The notes: generated by a model from the letters alone, not told the origin. DNA of 56,638 nt from an uncultured Oscillospiraceae bacterium (GCA_934574095.1 CAKTMW010000006.1:1-56638); one strand, 5' to 3'. Shown: positions 24,259 through 33,884, numbered from the stretch's first letter. Numbers and translations are program-made.

Positions 24259-24298
24259 AAACCCCCGGCTGCGTCCCGTGGTACGCAGCCGGGGGTTT
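24259..24298. terminator. strong hairpin downstream of the aminotransferase gene
   Basis: A perfect 16-bp stem (24259-24274 with 24283-24298) with AAACCCCC/GGGGGTTT at its base lies 24 bp past the aminotransferase stop on the - strand. It probably terminates that transcript. Confidence 0.6.
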
Positions 24299-24322
24299 AT
24301 GTATCGAGAAACGTTTATCGCG

Positions 24323-25516
24323 TTACTTGCGATTGTTGTAGGCCTCGATGCCCAGACGCAGCAGATCCATGGCCCGCTCCAACGCCTCCTGCTTCAGCAC
24401 GTAGGCAATGCGGATCTCGTTCTTGCCCTTGCCAGGAGTGGCGTAGAAAGGCTCGCCGGGAGCGAACATGACAGTGTCGCCGTGGTCGTCGAACTCCTCC
24501 AGCAGGAACATCTGGAACTTGTCGGCGTCGTCCACCGGCAGGGCGGCCATCACGTAGAAGGCGCCGCGGGGACACTCGCACACCACGCCGGGGATCTCTT
24601 TCAGCTTGCGCATGACGGTATCGCGGCGCAGCTTGTACTCGTCGCGGACGGCGGCGAAGTACTCGGGGCCGACGGTGTACAGCGCGGCGGACGCGATCTG
24701 ATCCAGCGTGGGGACGGACAGACGGCACTGGGCGTACTTCATGGCCTGCGCCATCAGCTCCTTATTGCGGGAGATCATGCAGCCGATACGTGCGCCGCAG
24801 GCGGAGAACCGCTTGGACACGGTGTCGATGACGATGACGTTGTCGGCAGCATCGTCAAACTGGCCCATGGACTGCAGCGGCTCGCCGGCATAGACGAACT
24901 CACGGTAGGCCTCGTCGCCGATGATGAACAGGTCGTGCTCCTTGGCGATATCCACCATCATGCGCATCTCCTCGGGGGTCAGCACGGCGCCGGTGGGGTT
25001 GCCGGGGTTGGTGACCATGATGGCGCGGGTATGCTCGTTGATCTCCGCCTCCACCTTGGCCCGGTCGGCGTAGTGATAGCCGTCATGGGGAGAGGTGGGA
25101 ATGGGATGAATGGTAGCGCCGCAGGTATAGGCCATGGTGTAGTAGTTGGGATAGAAGGGCTCGGGGATCAGGATCTCGTCGCCGTCGTCCAGAATGCAGT
25201 TCATGGTGATCTGCAAAGCCTCGCTGCCGCCGTTGGTGATGAGAATGTCGCCCTTTTCAAAGTGCATGCCCAGGTCGTCGTAATATTTCTGGATGGCGTC
25301 GATCAGCACGGGGATACCGGGAGAGGGCGCGTACTCCAACACAGGCAGGTCAAAGTGACGCACGGCCTCGAAGTAAGCCTTGGGGGTCTCGATATCCGGC
25401 TGGCCGATATTCAGATGGTAGATCTTCTTGCCTTTTGCTTCTGCCGCCACGGCATAAGGATGAAACTTACGCATGGGGGACAGGCCGCATTTCAGAACCT
25501 TACTGGAAAACTTCAT
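24323..25516 (-). CDS. class I/II aminotransferase, aspartate aminotransferase-like
   Basis: A 397-residue fold-type I PLP enzyme. NPGNPTG is at 170-176, DEAY at 201-204, the Schiff-base Lys at 235 in SKRFSACGARIG, and IGQPDIETP near the N-terminus is the substrate-loop text of class I enzymes. Aspartate, aromatic or alanine aminotransferase activity is possible; the sequence alone does not decide. ATG at 25516 is six bases from GAGGAGG. The in-frame ATG at 25579 lies in the promoter region and is rejected. It is transcribed alone from a good promoter. Confidence 0.93.
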   Translation of the reverse strand: MKFSSKVLKCGLSPMRKFHPYAVAAEAKGKKIYHLNIGQPDIETPKAYFEAVRHFDLPVLEYAPSPGIPVLIDAIQKYYDDLGMHFEKGDILITNGGSEALQITMNCILDDGDEILIPEPFYPNYYTMAYTCGATIHPIPTSPHDGYHYADRAKVEAEINEHTRAIMVTNPGNPTGAVLTPEEMRMMVDIAKEHDLFIIGDEAYREFVYAGEPLQSMGQFDDAADNVIVIDTVSKRFSACGARIGCMISRNKELMAQAMKYAQCRLSVPTLDQIASAALYTVGPEYFAAVRDEYKLRRDTVMRKLKEIPGVVCECPRGAFYVMAALPVDDADKFQMFLLEEFDDHGDTVMFAPGEPFYATPGKGKNEIRIAYVLKQEALERAMDLLRLGIEAYNNRK

Positions 25517-25577
25517 GATGATCCTCCTCTTATGATTTGACGGCAGGGACCCTCCGTCGCCTGCGCTTTGTACCAAC

Positions 25578-25606
25578 ATAGTAGCCTATTTTCCCCGAAA
25601 CGTCAA
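25578..25606 (-). promoter_or_regulatory. promoter of the aminotransferase gene
   Basis: On the - strand TTGACG (25601-25606), 17 bp, TACTAT (25578-25583), about 55 bp before the start codon. Confidence 0.7.
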
Positions 25607-25615
25607 GAAAAAATG

Positions 25616-25651
25616 AAAAGGAACGGTCATGAGGAAATGACCGTTCCTTTT
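25616..25651. terminator. intrinsic terminator upstream of the aminotransferase promoter
   Basis: A perfect 15-bp stem (25616-25630 with 25637-25651) with a GAGGAA loop and A/T flanks on both sides. It insulates the aminotransferase promoter from transcription coming from mreB. Confidence 0.8.
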
Positions 25652-25685
25652 ATAGTAATACTGTCAGCGCTCCTGCGCTGCCGCA

Positions 25686-26072
25686 CAAAAAGCCTCGCAG
25701 AGTTCGCGGCGCGGACGCCGCGAAAAAATCAAATCATTTTTCCGGCGTCGGCACGTTAAGAAAATATGCCAGTGGCATATTTTTAGTACCGATCTCAGCG
25801 GCTATGCCGCTGTGAGCTTGTCGAAAAACCCATTCCTGTCATTCCGAGGAGCGAAGCGACGTGGGAATACGTAATCCTAATGCTGCAAATTTACATAAAC
25901 AAAGCAGAAATCGCATGTTTTTGGAACGGATTGCCACGCCAGTCTGCGGACTGGCTCGCAATGACAGACTTTTTTGACAGTCTGGCTGTAGCATCTGCAC
26001 TGTCATTAAAGGCGCGCAGCCGACCGCAGCCTGATTGGTGCAAAATCGCAAGATTTTGCACCAGAGCGAAGC
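25686..26072 (-). repeat. structured 3'-end repeat, copy after mreB, interrupted
   Basis: Same order as the pyrG copy, but the stems read TGCAAAATC/GATTTTGCA (26039-26060), CAGCGG/CCGCTG (25796-25812), AAAATATGCC/GGCATATTTT (25761-25783) and CGCGGCG/CGCCGCG (25705-25722). The element is split by a second repeat of about 175 bp at 25813-25987. Its first base pairs begin within 20 bases of the mreB stop. Confidence 0.8.
25813..25987. mobile_element. MITE-like insertion inside a structured repeat
   Basis: The inserted segment has imperfect inverted ends (CTTGTCGAAAAA on the left, TTTTTTGACAGT on the right) and an internal TGTCATTCC...AATGACA repeat (25836-25969) related to the one at 4073. Removing it restores the element as seen after pyrG, with CTG on both sides. 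It carries no gene, so it would depend on a transposase elsewhere. Confidence 0.55.
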
Positions 26073-27104
26073 TCAGTTCATCTGCTTCCGGCGGCTCAGG
26101 TTCACGGTGCCGTCGGTCATGGAGTTCAGGGAATCCAGGCTCTTGCCGGTGCCCTCGGCCACGCAGGAGATGGCGTCGTCGGCCACCATAGTGTGGATGC
26201 CGGTGCGGGCGGTGATGAGTTTGTCGAAGCCGTCCACCAGACTGCCGCCGCCGGTCATGACGATGCCGTTGTCGGAGATATCCGCCACCAGCTCGGGCGG
26301 GGTGCGCTCCAGTACGCCGTGAACGGCCTCCAGAACGCGCTCCACCGGCTCCTCAAAGGCCTCCAGCATTTCGGTGGAGGAAATGGTCAGCGTCTTGGGC
26401 AGGCCGGTCAGCAGGCAGCGGCCCTTCACGTCGATGGAGGTCTCCTCCTCCTTGGGGAACACGCAACCGATGCGCATCTTCATCATTTCGGCGGTACGCT
26501 CGCCCACCAGCACGTTGTGCTTGCGGCGCATATACTTGACGATAGACTCGTTGAACTGGTCGCCCGCCACCTTGATGGAGGCGCTTTCCACCACGCCGCT
26601 GAGGGAAATAACGGCGATATCGGTGGTGCCGCCGCCGATGTCCACCACCATGTGGCCGTCGGGCTTGGCAATGTCGATGCCCGCGCCGATAGCGGCGGCC
26701 ACAGGCTCCTCAATCAGATACACGCGGCGCGCACCGGCCTGAATACCGGCGTCCACCACGGCGCGCTCCTCTACCTCGGTGATGCCGGAGGGCACGCAGA
26801 TGATGACACGGGGCTTGAACAGCTGGAAGCCGCCGGTGACCTTGTGGATGAACTCCTTCAGCATCCGCTCGGTCATGTCGTAGTCGGAAATCACGCCCTC
26901 ACGCAGAGGACGGATGGCCACGATGTTGCCGGGGGTACGGCCCAGCATGGCCTGCGCCTCGGCGCCTACCTTAAGCAGACGGCCGGTATTTTTGTCGATG
27001 GCCACCACCGACGGCTCGTTGAGCACAACGCCCTTACCCTTGATATATACCAGAACAGAAGCGGTACCCAGATCGATACCGATATCTTTTGCCAAAGAAC
27101 ACAT
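26073..27104 (-). CDS. mreB: rod-shape actin homologue MreB/Mbl
   Basis: A 343-residue actin-fold ATPase. The phosphate-1 motif is IGIDLGTA (8-15), the phosphate-2 motif VVDIGGGTTD near 160, and the adenosine motif IVMTGGGSLVDG near 290. MreB polymers direct lateral wall synthesis in rods, usually with MreC and MreD. Neither is adjacent here, so this may be an Mbl- or MreBH-type paralogue. ATG at 27104 lies five bases from GAGGTGC; the ATG at 27164 lacks a site and precedes conserved sequence. The gene is monocistronic with its own promoter. Confidence 0.94.
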   Translation of the reverse strand: MCSLAKDIGIDLGTASVLVYIKGKGVVLNEPSVVAIDKNTGRLLKVGAEAQAMLGRTPGNIVAIRPLREGVISDYDMTERMLKEFIHKVTGGFQLFKPRVIICVPSGITEVEERAVVDAGIQAGARRVYLIEEPVAAAIGAGIDIAKPDGHMVVDIGGGTTDIAVISLSGVVESASIKVAGDQFNESIVKYMRRKHNVLVGERTAEMMKMRIGCVFPKEEETSIDVKGRCLLTGLPKTLTISSTEMLEAFEEPVERVLEAVHGVLERTPPELVADISDNGIVMTGGGSLVDGFDKLITARTGIHTMVADDAISCVAEGTGKSLDSLNSMTDGTVNLSRRKQMN

Positions 27105-27170
27105 AAGCTGCACCTCATTATTGTATTTGTTATCCTGTGCGGCAATAAGCCGAATTTTATCCAATTAAGT

Positions 27171-27199
27171 ATTATACTGACAGCTTTTGCATTTTGCAA
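27171..27199 (-). promoter_or_regulatory. mreB promoter
   Basis: On the - strand TTGCAA (27194-27199), 17 bp, perfect TATAAT (27171-27176), about 65 bp before the start codon. Confidence 0.75.
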
Positions 27200-27285
27200 G
27201 AGTAAGTTGCAAATGTTCACAGATTTGTTAAAAGCGTGACGGAATACGGGCATTCACGCGGCGATGAACCTCCGGGACATATTCG

Positions 27286-27486
27286 TAGGGGAGGGGCTCT
27301 GCCCTCCCGCCCGGCGGACGCGGTATGTCCGTTGCACGGCGGGCGGGGTAGAACCCCGCCCCTACACACGCTTACCACAGATGCGGCACATCGCCATGTT
27401 AATAATGCTGTAGGGCGGGGTGACCACACCCCGCCGCGTTGGTACACTGTGCGTATCGTGCGGCGGCATGTGGTCATGCCGCCCTA
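27286..27486. repeat. two GTAGGGG-type dispersed repeats in tandem
   Basis: The first (27286-27366) is GTAGGGGAGGGGCTCTGCCC to GAACCCCGCCCCTAC, with inverted ends and a GCCCGGCGG core. The second (27411-27486) runs GTAGGGCGGGGTG to GCCGCCCTAC. No gene is present in the 437-bp gap between mreB and comF. Confidence 0.7.
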
Positions 27487-27541
27487 CGAATCATGGCAAG
27501 GGTGTCTATGCTTATCCTACTATACCCCAAAAACTACCGTT

Positions 27542-28204
27542 TTACTCCCGCACCATGGCCAATGTCAGACACATCACGTCCGCCGCGCCCGAGGCCTTCA
27601 ATACACGGGCGCACTCAGCCAGCGTGGCGCCGGTGGTGCAGATGTCGTCCACCAGCAGCAGACGCTTTCCGGCGAACCGCTCCGGCGACACGGCTTCGTA
27701 GGCGCCTAGCACGTTGGCCCGGCGCTCCGCCGGGTCGTCGATACCGGACTGGGCCGGGTTGTCCGCCACCTTGCGCAGGGTCTCCAGCGGGGCCACGTGC
27801 CAGTCCACGCACAGGCTGGCGGTGAGATACCGGGCCTGGTCAAAGCCCCGCTTTTTCAGCCGCCGCTTGCTGACCGGCACCCAGGTCACGGCGTCGAACT
27901 CGCCGCTGTACCGTTCCGCCGCCGTCTCGGCCATCATGCGGCCGAAGCAGTCCAGTCCGCCCAGCTTGCCATGAAATTTATAATCCAGGATGGCCTTGCG
28001 CACGGCGTCCTCGTAGTACAGCGGCGCGGCGCAGCGGCCGAAATCCGCCCCCTGGCGGATTTTTTCACACCGGGGCAGGCTCTTGGCGCATTGATCGCAC
28101 AGCAGGGCCTTTCCGGCGGGCCTGCCGCAGAAGGGGCATTTTCGGGGAAAGAAGAAATTCAGAAGACTGTCGTTGATCCTGTTCAGTTCGTCATTGAAGC
28201 CCAT
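27542..28204 (-). CDS. comF: ComF family phosphoribosyltransferase-like protein
   Basis: A 220-residue protein with a zinc-ribbon at the N-terminus (C23, C26, C36, C39) and a type I phosphoribosyltransferase domain carrying the PRPP motif VDDICTTGAT (185-194). ComF proteins take part in DNA uptake, and in Helicobacter in protection of incoming single strands, as part of the competence machinery. The start overlaps the recD2 stop by 14 bases behind GAGAGGAGG, so it is coupled to the helicase gene. The RecD2-ComF pairing supports a DNA-processing role. Confidence 0.92.
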   Translation of the reverse strand: MGFNDELNRINDSLLNFFFPRKCPFCGRPAGKALLCDQCAKSLPRCEKIRQGADFGRCAAPLYYEDAVRKAILDYKFHGKLGGLDCFGRMMAETAAERYSGEFDAVTWVPVSKRRLKKRGFDQARYLTASLCVDWHVAPLETLRKVADNPAQSGIDDPAERRANVLGAYEAVSPERFAGKRLLLVDDICTTGATLAECARVLKASGAADVMCLTLAMVRE

Positions 28205-30407
28205 GGGAAGCCTCCTCTCGCAGTCTGCGGCGCAGGCCGCTGTAACGGCGCTGCTGCTTGTCGTTGGCCGCCATCTGGCCGGGGGCCACGTCGTCGCCCA
28301 CCAGCACCAGCAGCTCGCGGGCGCGGGTGATGGCGGTATACAGTACGCCCCGCACCATCAGCGCCGGGGCCACCGGGGCCGACACCAGCACCACGCAGCG
28401 GTATTCGCTGCCCTGTGCCTTATGTACCGTCATGGCGTAGGCCATGTCCAGCTGGTTCAGCAGGTCCGCGGTGTAGACGCAGGTGCGGTCGTCAAACTGG
28501 ATGGTGATCAGCTCGCCGGAGGGGTCGATCTCCCGGATGACGCCTACGTCGCCATTGAAGATACCGGCGCCCATGGACCCGTCGTCCTTCTCCCACACCA
28601 CGTCGTAGTTGTTGCGGGTCTGCATGACCCGGTCGCCCTCCCGGAACACCATGTCGCCCCAGGGCTTCTGGTGCTTTCCGTCGGCGGGGGGATTCAGGGC
28701 CGATTGCAGGGCCCGGTTCAGGTTCACCGTGCCGCACACGCCCTTGCGGGTGGGGGAGAGCACCTGTATCTGCTCGGCGGGGATGCCCATATTGTCCGGC
28801 AGCCGCTGGCTGCACAGCTCCACCACCGTCTGCACCAGGCGGTCCGGGGCCCGGCGGCAGAGGAAGAAGAAATCGTTCTGGGTGTTTTTCAGCTCTGGGG
28901 ACAGGCCGTGGTTCACGGCGTGGGCGTTGCGGATGATGGCGCTCTTCTCCGCCTGACGGAACACCTCCGTCAGGGATACGGCGGGGATCACGCCGCTGCG
29001 CAGCAGGTCGCCCAGCACGTTGCCCGCCCCCACCGAGGGCAGCTGGTCCGGGTCGCCCACCATCACCAGGCGGCAGCCGGGCCGCATGGCCCGCAGCAGC
29101 GACGCCATCAGCTCCAGGTCCACCATGCTCATCTCGTCTACGATGACGGCGTCGGCCTCCAGGGGCTCTTTTTCGTTTTTGCGGAAGGTCACCTCGCCGG
29201 TCAGCTCGTTCCAGCTCATGCCCAGGGCGCGGTGGACGGTCTGGGCCTCCTTGCCGCACAGCTGGCTCATGCGCTGGGCGGCCCGGCCCGTGGGGGCCAG
29301 CAGCACCGTGTTCAGGCCCATGCGGTCAAAGAGCGTCACGATGCCCCGGACGGAGGTGGTCTTACCGGTGCCGGGGCCGCCGGTCAGCAGCAGGACGCCC
29401 CGCTCCGCCGCCAGGGCCACGGCCCGGCGCTGCTCCGGCGCGTAGGCGATGCCCTGCTGCTTCTCGATATCGGCGATGATCTTGTCCACATTCCGGCCGC
29501 AGTCCCAGTCGTCGCCGCAGGCGGCGGCCAGCCGCTTGGCCACGTAGACCTCCGCCTCGTACATCCGCCGCAGGTAGCAGCCCTCCACATTGGCGATGGG
29601 CCTGCATACCACGGCATGGCGCTCACACAGGTCGTCCAGGGCTTTTTCCGCGGCCTCTCCGGTGACGCCGATGAGCTCCATGGTGGCGGCCAGCAGCTTG
29701 GGCCGGGGCAGAAACACATGGCCGTTGGACAGGTTGTGGTTCAGCTCGTACAGGACCGCCGCCTCCACCCGGCAGGGGGAATCGCCGTCAAAGCCCATGG
29801 CCAGGGCGATCTCGTCGGCAGCGGCGAAATCCACGCCGCAGCGCTCGCCGGTGAGGAGATAGGGGTTGTCCTTCAGCTTTTCCAGCGTCTCGTCGCCATA
29901 GGCGCGCAGGAGGCCCATAGCCAGCGTCACCGGCAGGTCGTAGCGGCTGAGGAACTCCATCACCCGCCGCAGACCCGTCAGGCTGCGGAAGGCGGCGGAT
30001 ATCTCCATGGCCTTCTTGGCGGTGACGCCCTTGATGGCGGAGAGCTTTTCCGGTTCCTCCTCAATGATGCGGAGGGTGTCCGCGCCGAACTTGTCCACCA
30101 GGCGGGTGGCGGTGGCGGGGCCGACGCCCTTCAGTACGCCGGAGGCCAGATAGCACACGATGCCCTCCTCGTCCTGGGGCATACGGCGCTCTACCAGCTC
30201 GGCGGTCATCTGTACGCCGTAGGTGGGGTGGTTGACCCACACGCCGGTGACGGTCATGCTCTCGCCGGCGGCGGCAAAGGGGATGCAGCCCACCACCGTT
30301 GCCACCTCGCCCTGATCGGTCAGCAGAGACAGCACCGTATAGCCGTTTTCCTCGTTCTGGAACACCACGTTTTCCACGGTGCCCTCAATGGTGGTCCGTT
30401 CTCCCAT
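28191..30407 (-). CDS. recD2: RecD2 family SF1B DNA helicase
   Basis: A 738-residue protein. An OB-like N-terminal domain and helix-hairpin-helix region (about 1-190) precede the helicase core. Walker A is LLTGGPGTGKTT near 340-350, the DEMSMVD Walker B follows near 420, and the C-terminal VHKAQGSEY motif V/VI region is near 680. RecD2 is the RecBC-independent form found in Firmicutes and Deinococcus, unwinding DNA 5' to 3' in repair and replication. The start ATG at 30407 overlaps the end of a small upstream gene by 23 bp. Confidence 0.95.
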   Translation of the reverse strand: MGERTTIEGTVENVVFQNEENGYTVLSLLTDQGEVATVVGCIPFAAAGESMTVTGVWVNHPTYGVQMTAELVERRMPQDEEGIVCYLASGVLKGVGPATATRLVDKFGADTLRIIEEEPEKLSAIKGVTAKKAMEISAAFRSLTGLRRVMEFLSRYDLPVTLAMGLLRAYGDETLEKLKDNPYLLTGERCGVDFAAADEIALAMGFDGDSPCRVEAAVLYELNHNLSNGHVFLPRPKLLAATMELIGVTGEAAEKALDDLCERHAVVCRPIANVEGCYLRRMYEAEVYVAKRLAAACGDDWDCGRNVDKIIADIEKQQGIAYAPEQRRAVALAAERGVLLLTGGPGTGKTTSVRGIVTLFDRMGLNTVLLAPTGRAAQRMSQLCGKEAQTVHRALGMSWNELTGEVTFRKNEKEPLEADAVIVDEMSMVDLELMASLLRAMRPGCRLVMVGDPDQLPSVGAGNVLGDLLRSGVIPAVSLTEVFRQAEKSAIIRNAHAVNHGLSPELKNTQNDFFFLCRRAPDRLVQTVVELCSQRLPDNMGIPAEQIQVLSPTRKGVCGTVNLNRALQSALNPPADGKHQKPWGDMVFREGDRVMQTRNNYDVVWEKDDGSMGAGIFNGDVGVIREIDPSGELITIQFDDRTCVYTADLLNQLDMAYAMTVHKAQGSEYRCVVLVSAPVAPALMVRGVLYTAITRARELLVLVGDDVAPGQMAANDKQQRRYSGLRRRLREEASHGLQ

Positions 30408-30693
30408 GGGTCTCCCCCCGTTTCTTTAGTGTAATGTTGGGATCGTGCGCGGCGGCGTATGCCGCCCGCTCCAGTCCTAGGCCGGAAAGCCCCTCGTCCA
30501 CCAAGACGACGGACAGGCCCGCCAGCCGCCGCAGCAGGGGTTCCAGGCCGTCGGCGTCGCCGGACAGAGGCACCAGAACAGGCACAGGCGCGGCCTTTCT
30601 GGGGTACATGATCCAGTCGAACAGCACCCATAAGACCGCCGCGATGCCGATGGCCTCCAAAAACGCGGCCACGCCCTCCCAAAAAAGCGCCAT
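30385..30693 (-). CDS. small membrane-anchored protein, hypothetical
   Basis: A 102-residue protein with one long hydrophobic segment (about 3-27) and a cytoplasmic part with a leucine-rich segment (DGLEPLLRRLAGLSVVLVDE). ATG at 30693 is five bases from GGGGAGGGG. It lies between uvrA and recD2 and overlaps recD2 by 23 bp, so it looks like a genuine operon member rather than a shadow. No family recognised. Confidence 0.65.
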   Translation of the reverse strand: MALFWEGVAAFLEAIGIAAVLWVLFDWIMYPRKAAPVPVLVPLSGDADGLEPLLRRLAGLSVVLVDEGLSGLGLERAAYAAAHDPNITLKKRGETHGRTDHH

Positions 30694-30742
30694 ATCATCC
30701 CCTCCCCAGCTATCCTATGCGGGGAAGGGGCGGATGTGTGCC

Positions 30743-33571
30743 TTACCGCTTCAGCATTTTCATGAGATATTGTCCCGTGTAGGATTCCGGCACTGCCGCC
30801 ACCTGCTCCGGCGTTCCGGTGGCCACCACCGTGCCGCCGCCGATGCCGCCCTCCGGGCCGAGATCGATGAGGTAGTCGGCGCATTTGATCACGTCCAGAT
30901 TGTGCTCGATCACCAGCACGGTGTTGCCCGCCTCCACCAGCCGCTGCAAGACTGCCAGCAGCTTCTTCACGTCGTCGGCGTGAAGGCCGGTGGTGGGCTC
31001 GTCCAGAATATAGATGGTGCGGCCGGTGGAGCGCTTGGAGAGCTCCGTGGCCAGCTTGACGCGCTGGGCCTCGCCGCCGGACAGGGTGGTGGAGGACTGG
31101 CCCAGCTTTACGTAGCCTAGTCCCACGTCCTGTAAGGTTTGCAGCCGGGCGGCGATCTTGGGCAGGGCGGAGAAAAAGGGGACGGCCTCGTCCACCGTCA
31201 TCTCCAGCACGTCGGCAATGGACTTGCCCTTGTAGCGCACCTCCAGCGTCTCCCGGTTGTAGCGCTTGCCGTGGCACACCTCGCAGGGGACGTACACGTC
31301 CGCCAGGAAGTGCATTTCGATCTTCAATACACCGTCGCCGCAGCAGGCCTCGCACCGGCCGCCCTTGGTGTTGAAGGAGAACCGGCCGGGGCCGTAGCCC
31401 CTGGCCTTGGCGTCAGGCAGGGAAGCGAACAGGTCGCGGATATCGTTGAAAAGGTTGGTGTATGTGGCGGGGTTGGAGCGGGGCGTTCTGCCGATGGGAC
31501 TCTGGTCGATGTTGATGACCTTGTCCAGATGCTCCTCGCCCTCCATGGCGTCGTGCCTGCCGGGGTGAGCCTTCATGCGGTTCAGGTCGGCCCCCAGCCG
31601 CTTGAAGATGATCTCGTTGACCAGGGAGCTCTTGCCGCTGCCGGACACGCCGGTGACACAGGTCAGCGTACCCAGCGGCACAGAGACATCGATATTCTTC
31701 AGGTTGTTTTCCTTCGCGCCCCGCACCGTCAGCCATTTGCCGTTGCCGGGGCGGCGGTGGGCGGGCACCTCAATGCGCTTCTTGCCGCTGAGGTACTGAC
31801 CCGTCAGACTGTTGGAATCGGCCATCACCTGCTGCGGCGTTCCGGCGGACACCACCTGTCCGCCCAGCGCACCTGCGCCGGGGCCGATGTCGATGAGCCA
31901 GTCGGCGGAGCGCATGGTGTCCTCGTCGTGCTCCACCACGATCAGGGTGTTGCCCAGATCACGGAGCCGCCGCAGGGTATCCAGCAGCTTGTCGTTGTCC
32001 CGCTGGTGCAGGCCGATGGAGGGCTCGTCCAGAATATACAGCACCCCCATCAGGCTGCTGCCGATCTGGGTAGCCAGACGGATACGCTGGCTTTCGCCGC
32101 CGGACAGGGTGCCGGAGGAGCGGCTGAGGGTCAGGTAGCTGAGTCCCACTGACTGCAAAAACCGCAGCCGGGAGCCGATCTCCTTCAGAATCTGGGCGGC
32201 GATCATCTGCTGATTGCCCGTCAGGGTCAGGCTGTCAAAAAACGCGATCTCGTCGTCCACCGGCATGGCGGTGGCGTCGTGGATGGACAGGCCGCCCACG
32301 GTGACGGCCAGGGCTTCCGGCCGCAGCCGCTTGCCCTGACAGGTGGGACAGGGGCAGGCGGTCATGAAGGATTCGATCTCCTTCTTGCTGGCGTCGGACT
32401 GGGTCTCCACATACCGGCGCTCCAGATTGTTGGCGATGCCCTCGAAGGCCTGATGCAGCGTTCCCTTGCCGCGGGGCTGGTCGTATTCCAGCGTCAGCTT
32501 TTCACCCTTTGTGCCGTAGAGGATGATATCTTTCACCTCGCGGGACAGCTGGGCGTAGGGGGTGCGGAGGGAGAAATTGTAGCGCTTGCTGAGGGCGTCG
32601 AAGTACATGCGGGAGATGCCGTCGGAGCGGATGGAGTTCCAGCCGGTGGCCACCACCGCGCCGTCCAGAATGGACTTGCTCTCGTCGGGGATCACCAGTG
32701 TGGGATCGACCTTCAGCTGCATGCCAAGGCCGGTGCAGGTGGGGCAGGCGCCGAAGGGACTGTTGAAGGAGAACAGGCGGGGCGCCAGCTCCTCGATGGA
32801 CACGCCGCAGTCCTCGCAGGCGTAATTCTGGGAGAAGCTGAGGTCCTGGCCCTCCCGCAGCAGATTTACGGTCACCAGGCCGCCGGACAGGTTGGAGGCG
32901 GTCTCCACACTGTCGGTCAGGCGGGTGGCGATATCGGGGCGGACGATCAGGCGGTCCACCACAATGTCGATTTGATGCTTGAAGGTCTTGGAGAGCTTGA
33001 TCTCCTCGTCCAGCTCGTGCATTTCGCCGTCGATACGGGCGCGGACATAGCCGGAGCGCCGGGCGTCCTCCAGCACCTTGGTGTGTTCTCCCTTGCGGCC
33101 CCGGACCACCGGGGACATCACCTGGATGCGGGTGCCCTCCGGCAGCGCCATGATCTGGTCGATGATCTGGTCGATGGTCTGCTGGCGGATCTCCTTGCCG
33201 CACTTGGGGCAGTGAGGTACGCCTACCCGCGCCCAGAGAAGGCGCATATAGTCGTATATCTCCGTCACCGTGCCCACGGTGGAGCGGGGGTTCTTGCTGG
33301 TGGTTTTCTGGTCGATGGAGATGGCGGGAGACAGGCCGTCGATATAGTCCACGTCGGGCTTGTCCATCTGCCCCAGAAACATCCGGGCGTAGGAGGACAG
33401 GCTCTCCACATACCGGCGCTGACCCTCGGCGTAAATGGTGTCGAAGGCCAGAGAGCTCTTGCCGCTGCCGGAGAGGCCCGTCAGCACCACCAGCTTGTCG
33501 CGGGGAATGGTCACGTCGATGTTCTTCAGGTTATTCTCCCGCGCGCCTTTGATGAAAATTTCCTTTTGCAT
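30743..33571 (-). CDS. uvrA: UvrABC excinuclease subunit A
   Basis: A 942-residue damage-recognition ATPase of nucleotide excision repair. The first Walker A is GLSGSGKS (32-39), the second GVSGSGKSS near 645. Two ABC signature motifs (LSGGESQR and LSGGEAQR) and Cys-pair zinc modules (HCPKCG, CPTC, CEAC) are all present. Length is as expected. It is the first gene of the group uvrA, small membrane gene, recD2, comF, reading leftwards, and has its own promoter. No clear LexA box was seen. Confidence 0.98.
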   Translation of the reverse strand: MQKEIFIKGARENNLKNIDVTIPRDKLVVLTGLSGSGKSSLAFDTIYAEGQRRYVESLSSYARMFLGQMDKPDVDYIDGLSPAISIDQKTTSKNPRSTVGTVTEIYDYMRLLWARVGVPHCPKCGKEIRQQTIDQIIDQIMALPEGTRIQVMSPVVRGRKGEHTKVLEDARRSGYVRARIDGEMHELDEEIKLSKTFKHQIDIVVDRLIVRPDIATRLTDSVETASNLSGGLVTVNLLREGQDLSFSQNYACEDCGVSIEELAPRLFSFNSPFGACPTCTGLGMQLKVDPTLVIPDESKSILDGAVVATGWNSIRSDGISRMYFDALSKRYNFSLRTPYAQLSREVKDIILYGTKGEKLTLEYDQPRGKGTLHQAFEGIANNLERRYVETQSDASKKEIESFMTACPCPTCQGKRLRPEALAVTVGGLSIHDATAMPVDDEIAFFDSLTLTGNQQMIAAQILKEIGSRLRFLQSVGLSYLTLSRSSGTLSGGESQRIRLATQIGSSLMGVLYILDEPSIGLHQRDNDKLLDTLRRLRDLGNTLIVVEHDEDTMRSADWLIDIGPGAGALGGQVVSAGTPQQVMADSNSLTGQYLSGKKRIEVPAHRRPGNGKWLTVRGAKENNLKNIDVSVPLGTLTCVTGVSGSGKSSLVNEIIFKRLGADLNRMKAHPGRHDAMEGEEHLDKVINIDQSPIGRTPRSNPATYTNLFNDIRDLFASLPDAKARGYGPGRFSFNTKGGRCEACCGDGVLKIEMHFLADVYVPCEVCHGKRYNRETLEVRYKGKSIADVLEMTVDEAVPFFSALPKIAARLQTLQDVGLGYVKLGQSSTTLSGGEAQRVKLATELSKRSTGRTIYILDEPTTGLHADDVKKLLAVLQRLVEAGNTVLVIEHNLDVIKCADYLIDLGPEGGIGGGTVVATGTPEQVAAVPESYTGQYLMKMLKR

Positions 33572-33607
33572 GGTATTCCTCGATTCTGCATCAATTTGTT
33601 GCAGATA

Positions 33608-33636
33608 AGTCTAATTAAATCAATTTTTAATGTCAA
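33608..33636 (-). promoter_or_regulatory. uvrA promoter
   Basis: On the - strand TTGACA (33631-33636), 17 AT-rich bp, TAGACT (33608-33613), about 35 bp before the start codon. Confidence 0.7.
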
Positions 33637-33654
33637 TGGGTGATTAAAATATTT

Positions 33655-33880
33655 CGCTCTCCGGAGCGAGAACGGCCTCCGGCGGCCCACTTTTCCCACT
33701 AGCTGGAAAAGTGGGCAAAAGAGCCAGCAGGAACCAAGGTTCCTGCACCTCCTTGCGCGCTATGCATTGTACAAATCGAAACTGCCTGCCGCACGTTCAC
33801 AGAAAATTTCCTGTTTCATTTCGTCATCAAATCGTCTCTGCTCCTGCGCCGCTGCCGCTGATGCTCTCAACGGTAGATCA
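33655..33880 (+). repeat. CTCCGGGGCGACC-type hairpin repeat, diverged copy
   Basis: Same order of hairpins as at 14172: CGCTC/GAGCG, then CCCACTTTTCC/GGAAAAGTGGG, then GCAGGAACC/GGTTCCTGC, then a GCACGTTCACAG block and GCGCCGCTGCCGCTGA. All three stems differ from the other copies by paired changes. Confidence 0.7.
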
Positions 33881-33884
33881 CAGC

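Noticed and set aside
27286..27486. Possible rRNA or tRNA fragment in the mreB-comF gap
   Set aside because: The text is GC-rich palindromic repeat shared with several other gaps and has no tRNA arms or rRNA landmarks.
28173..30434. 753-codon open frame on the + strand
   Set aside because: It is antisense to recD2 along its full length. RecD2 has all helicase motifs, and the other frame has none.
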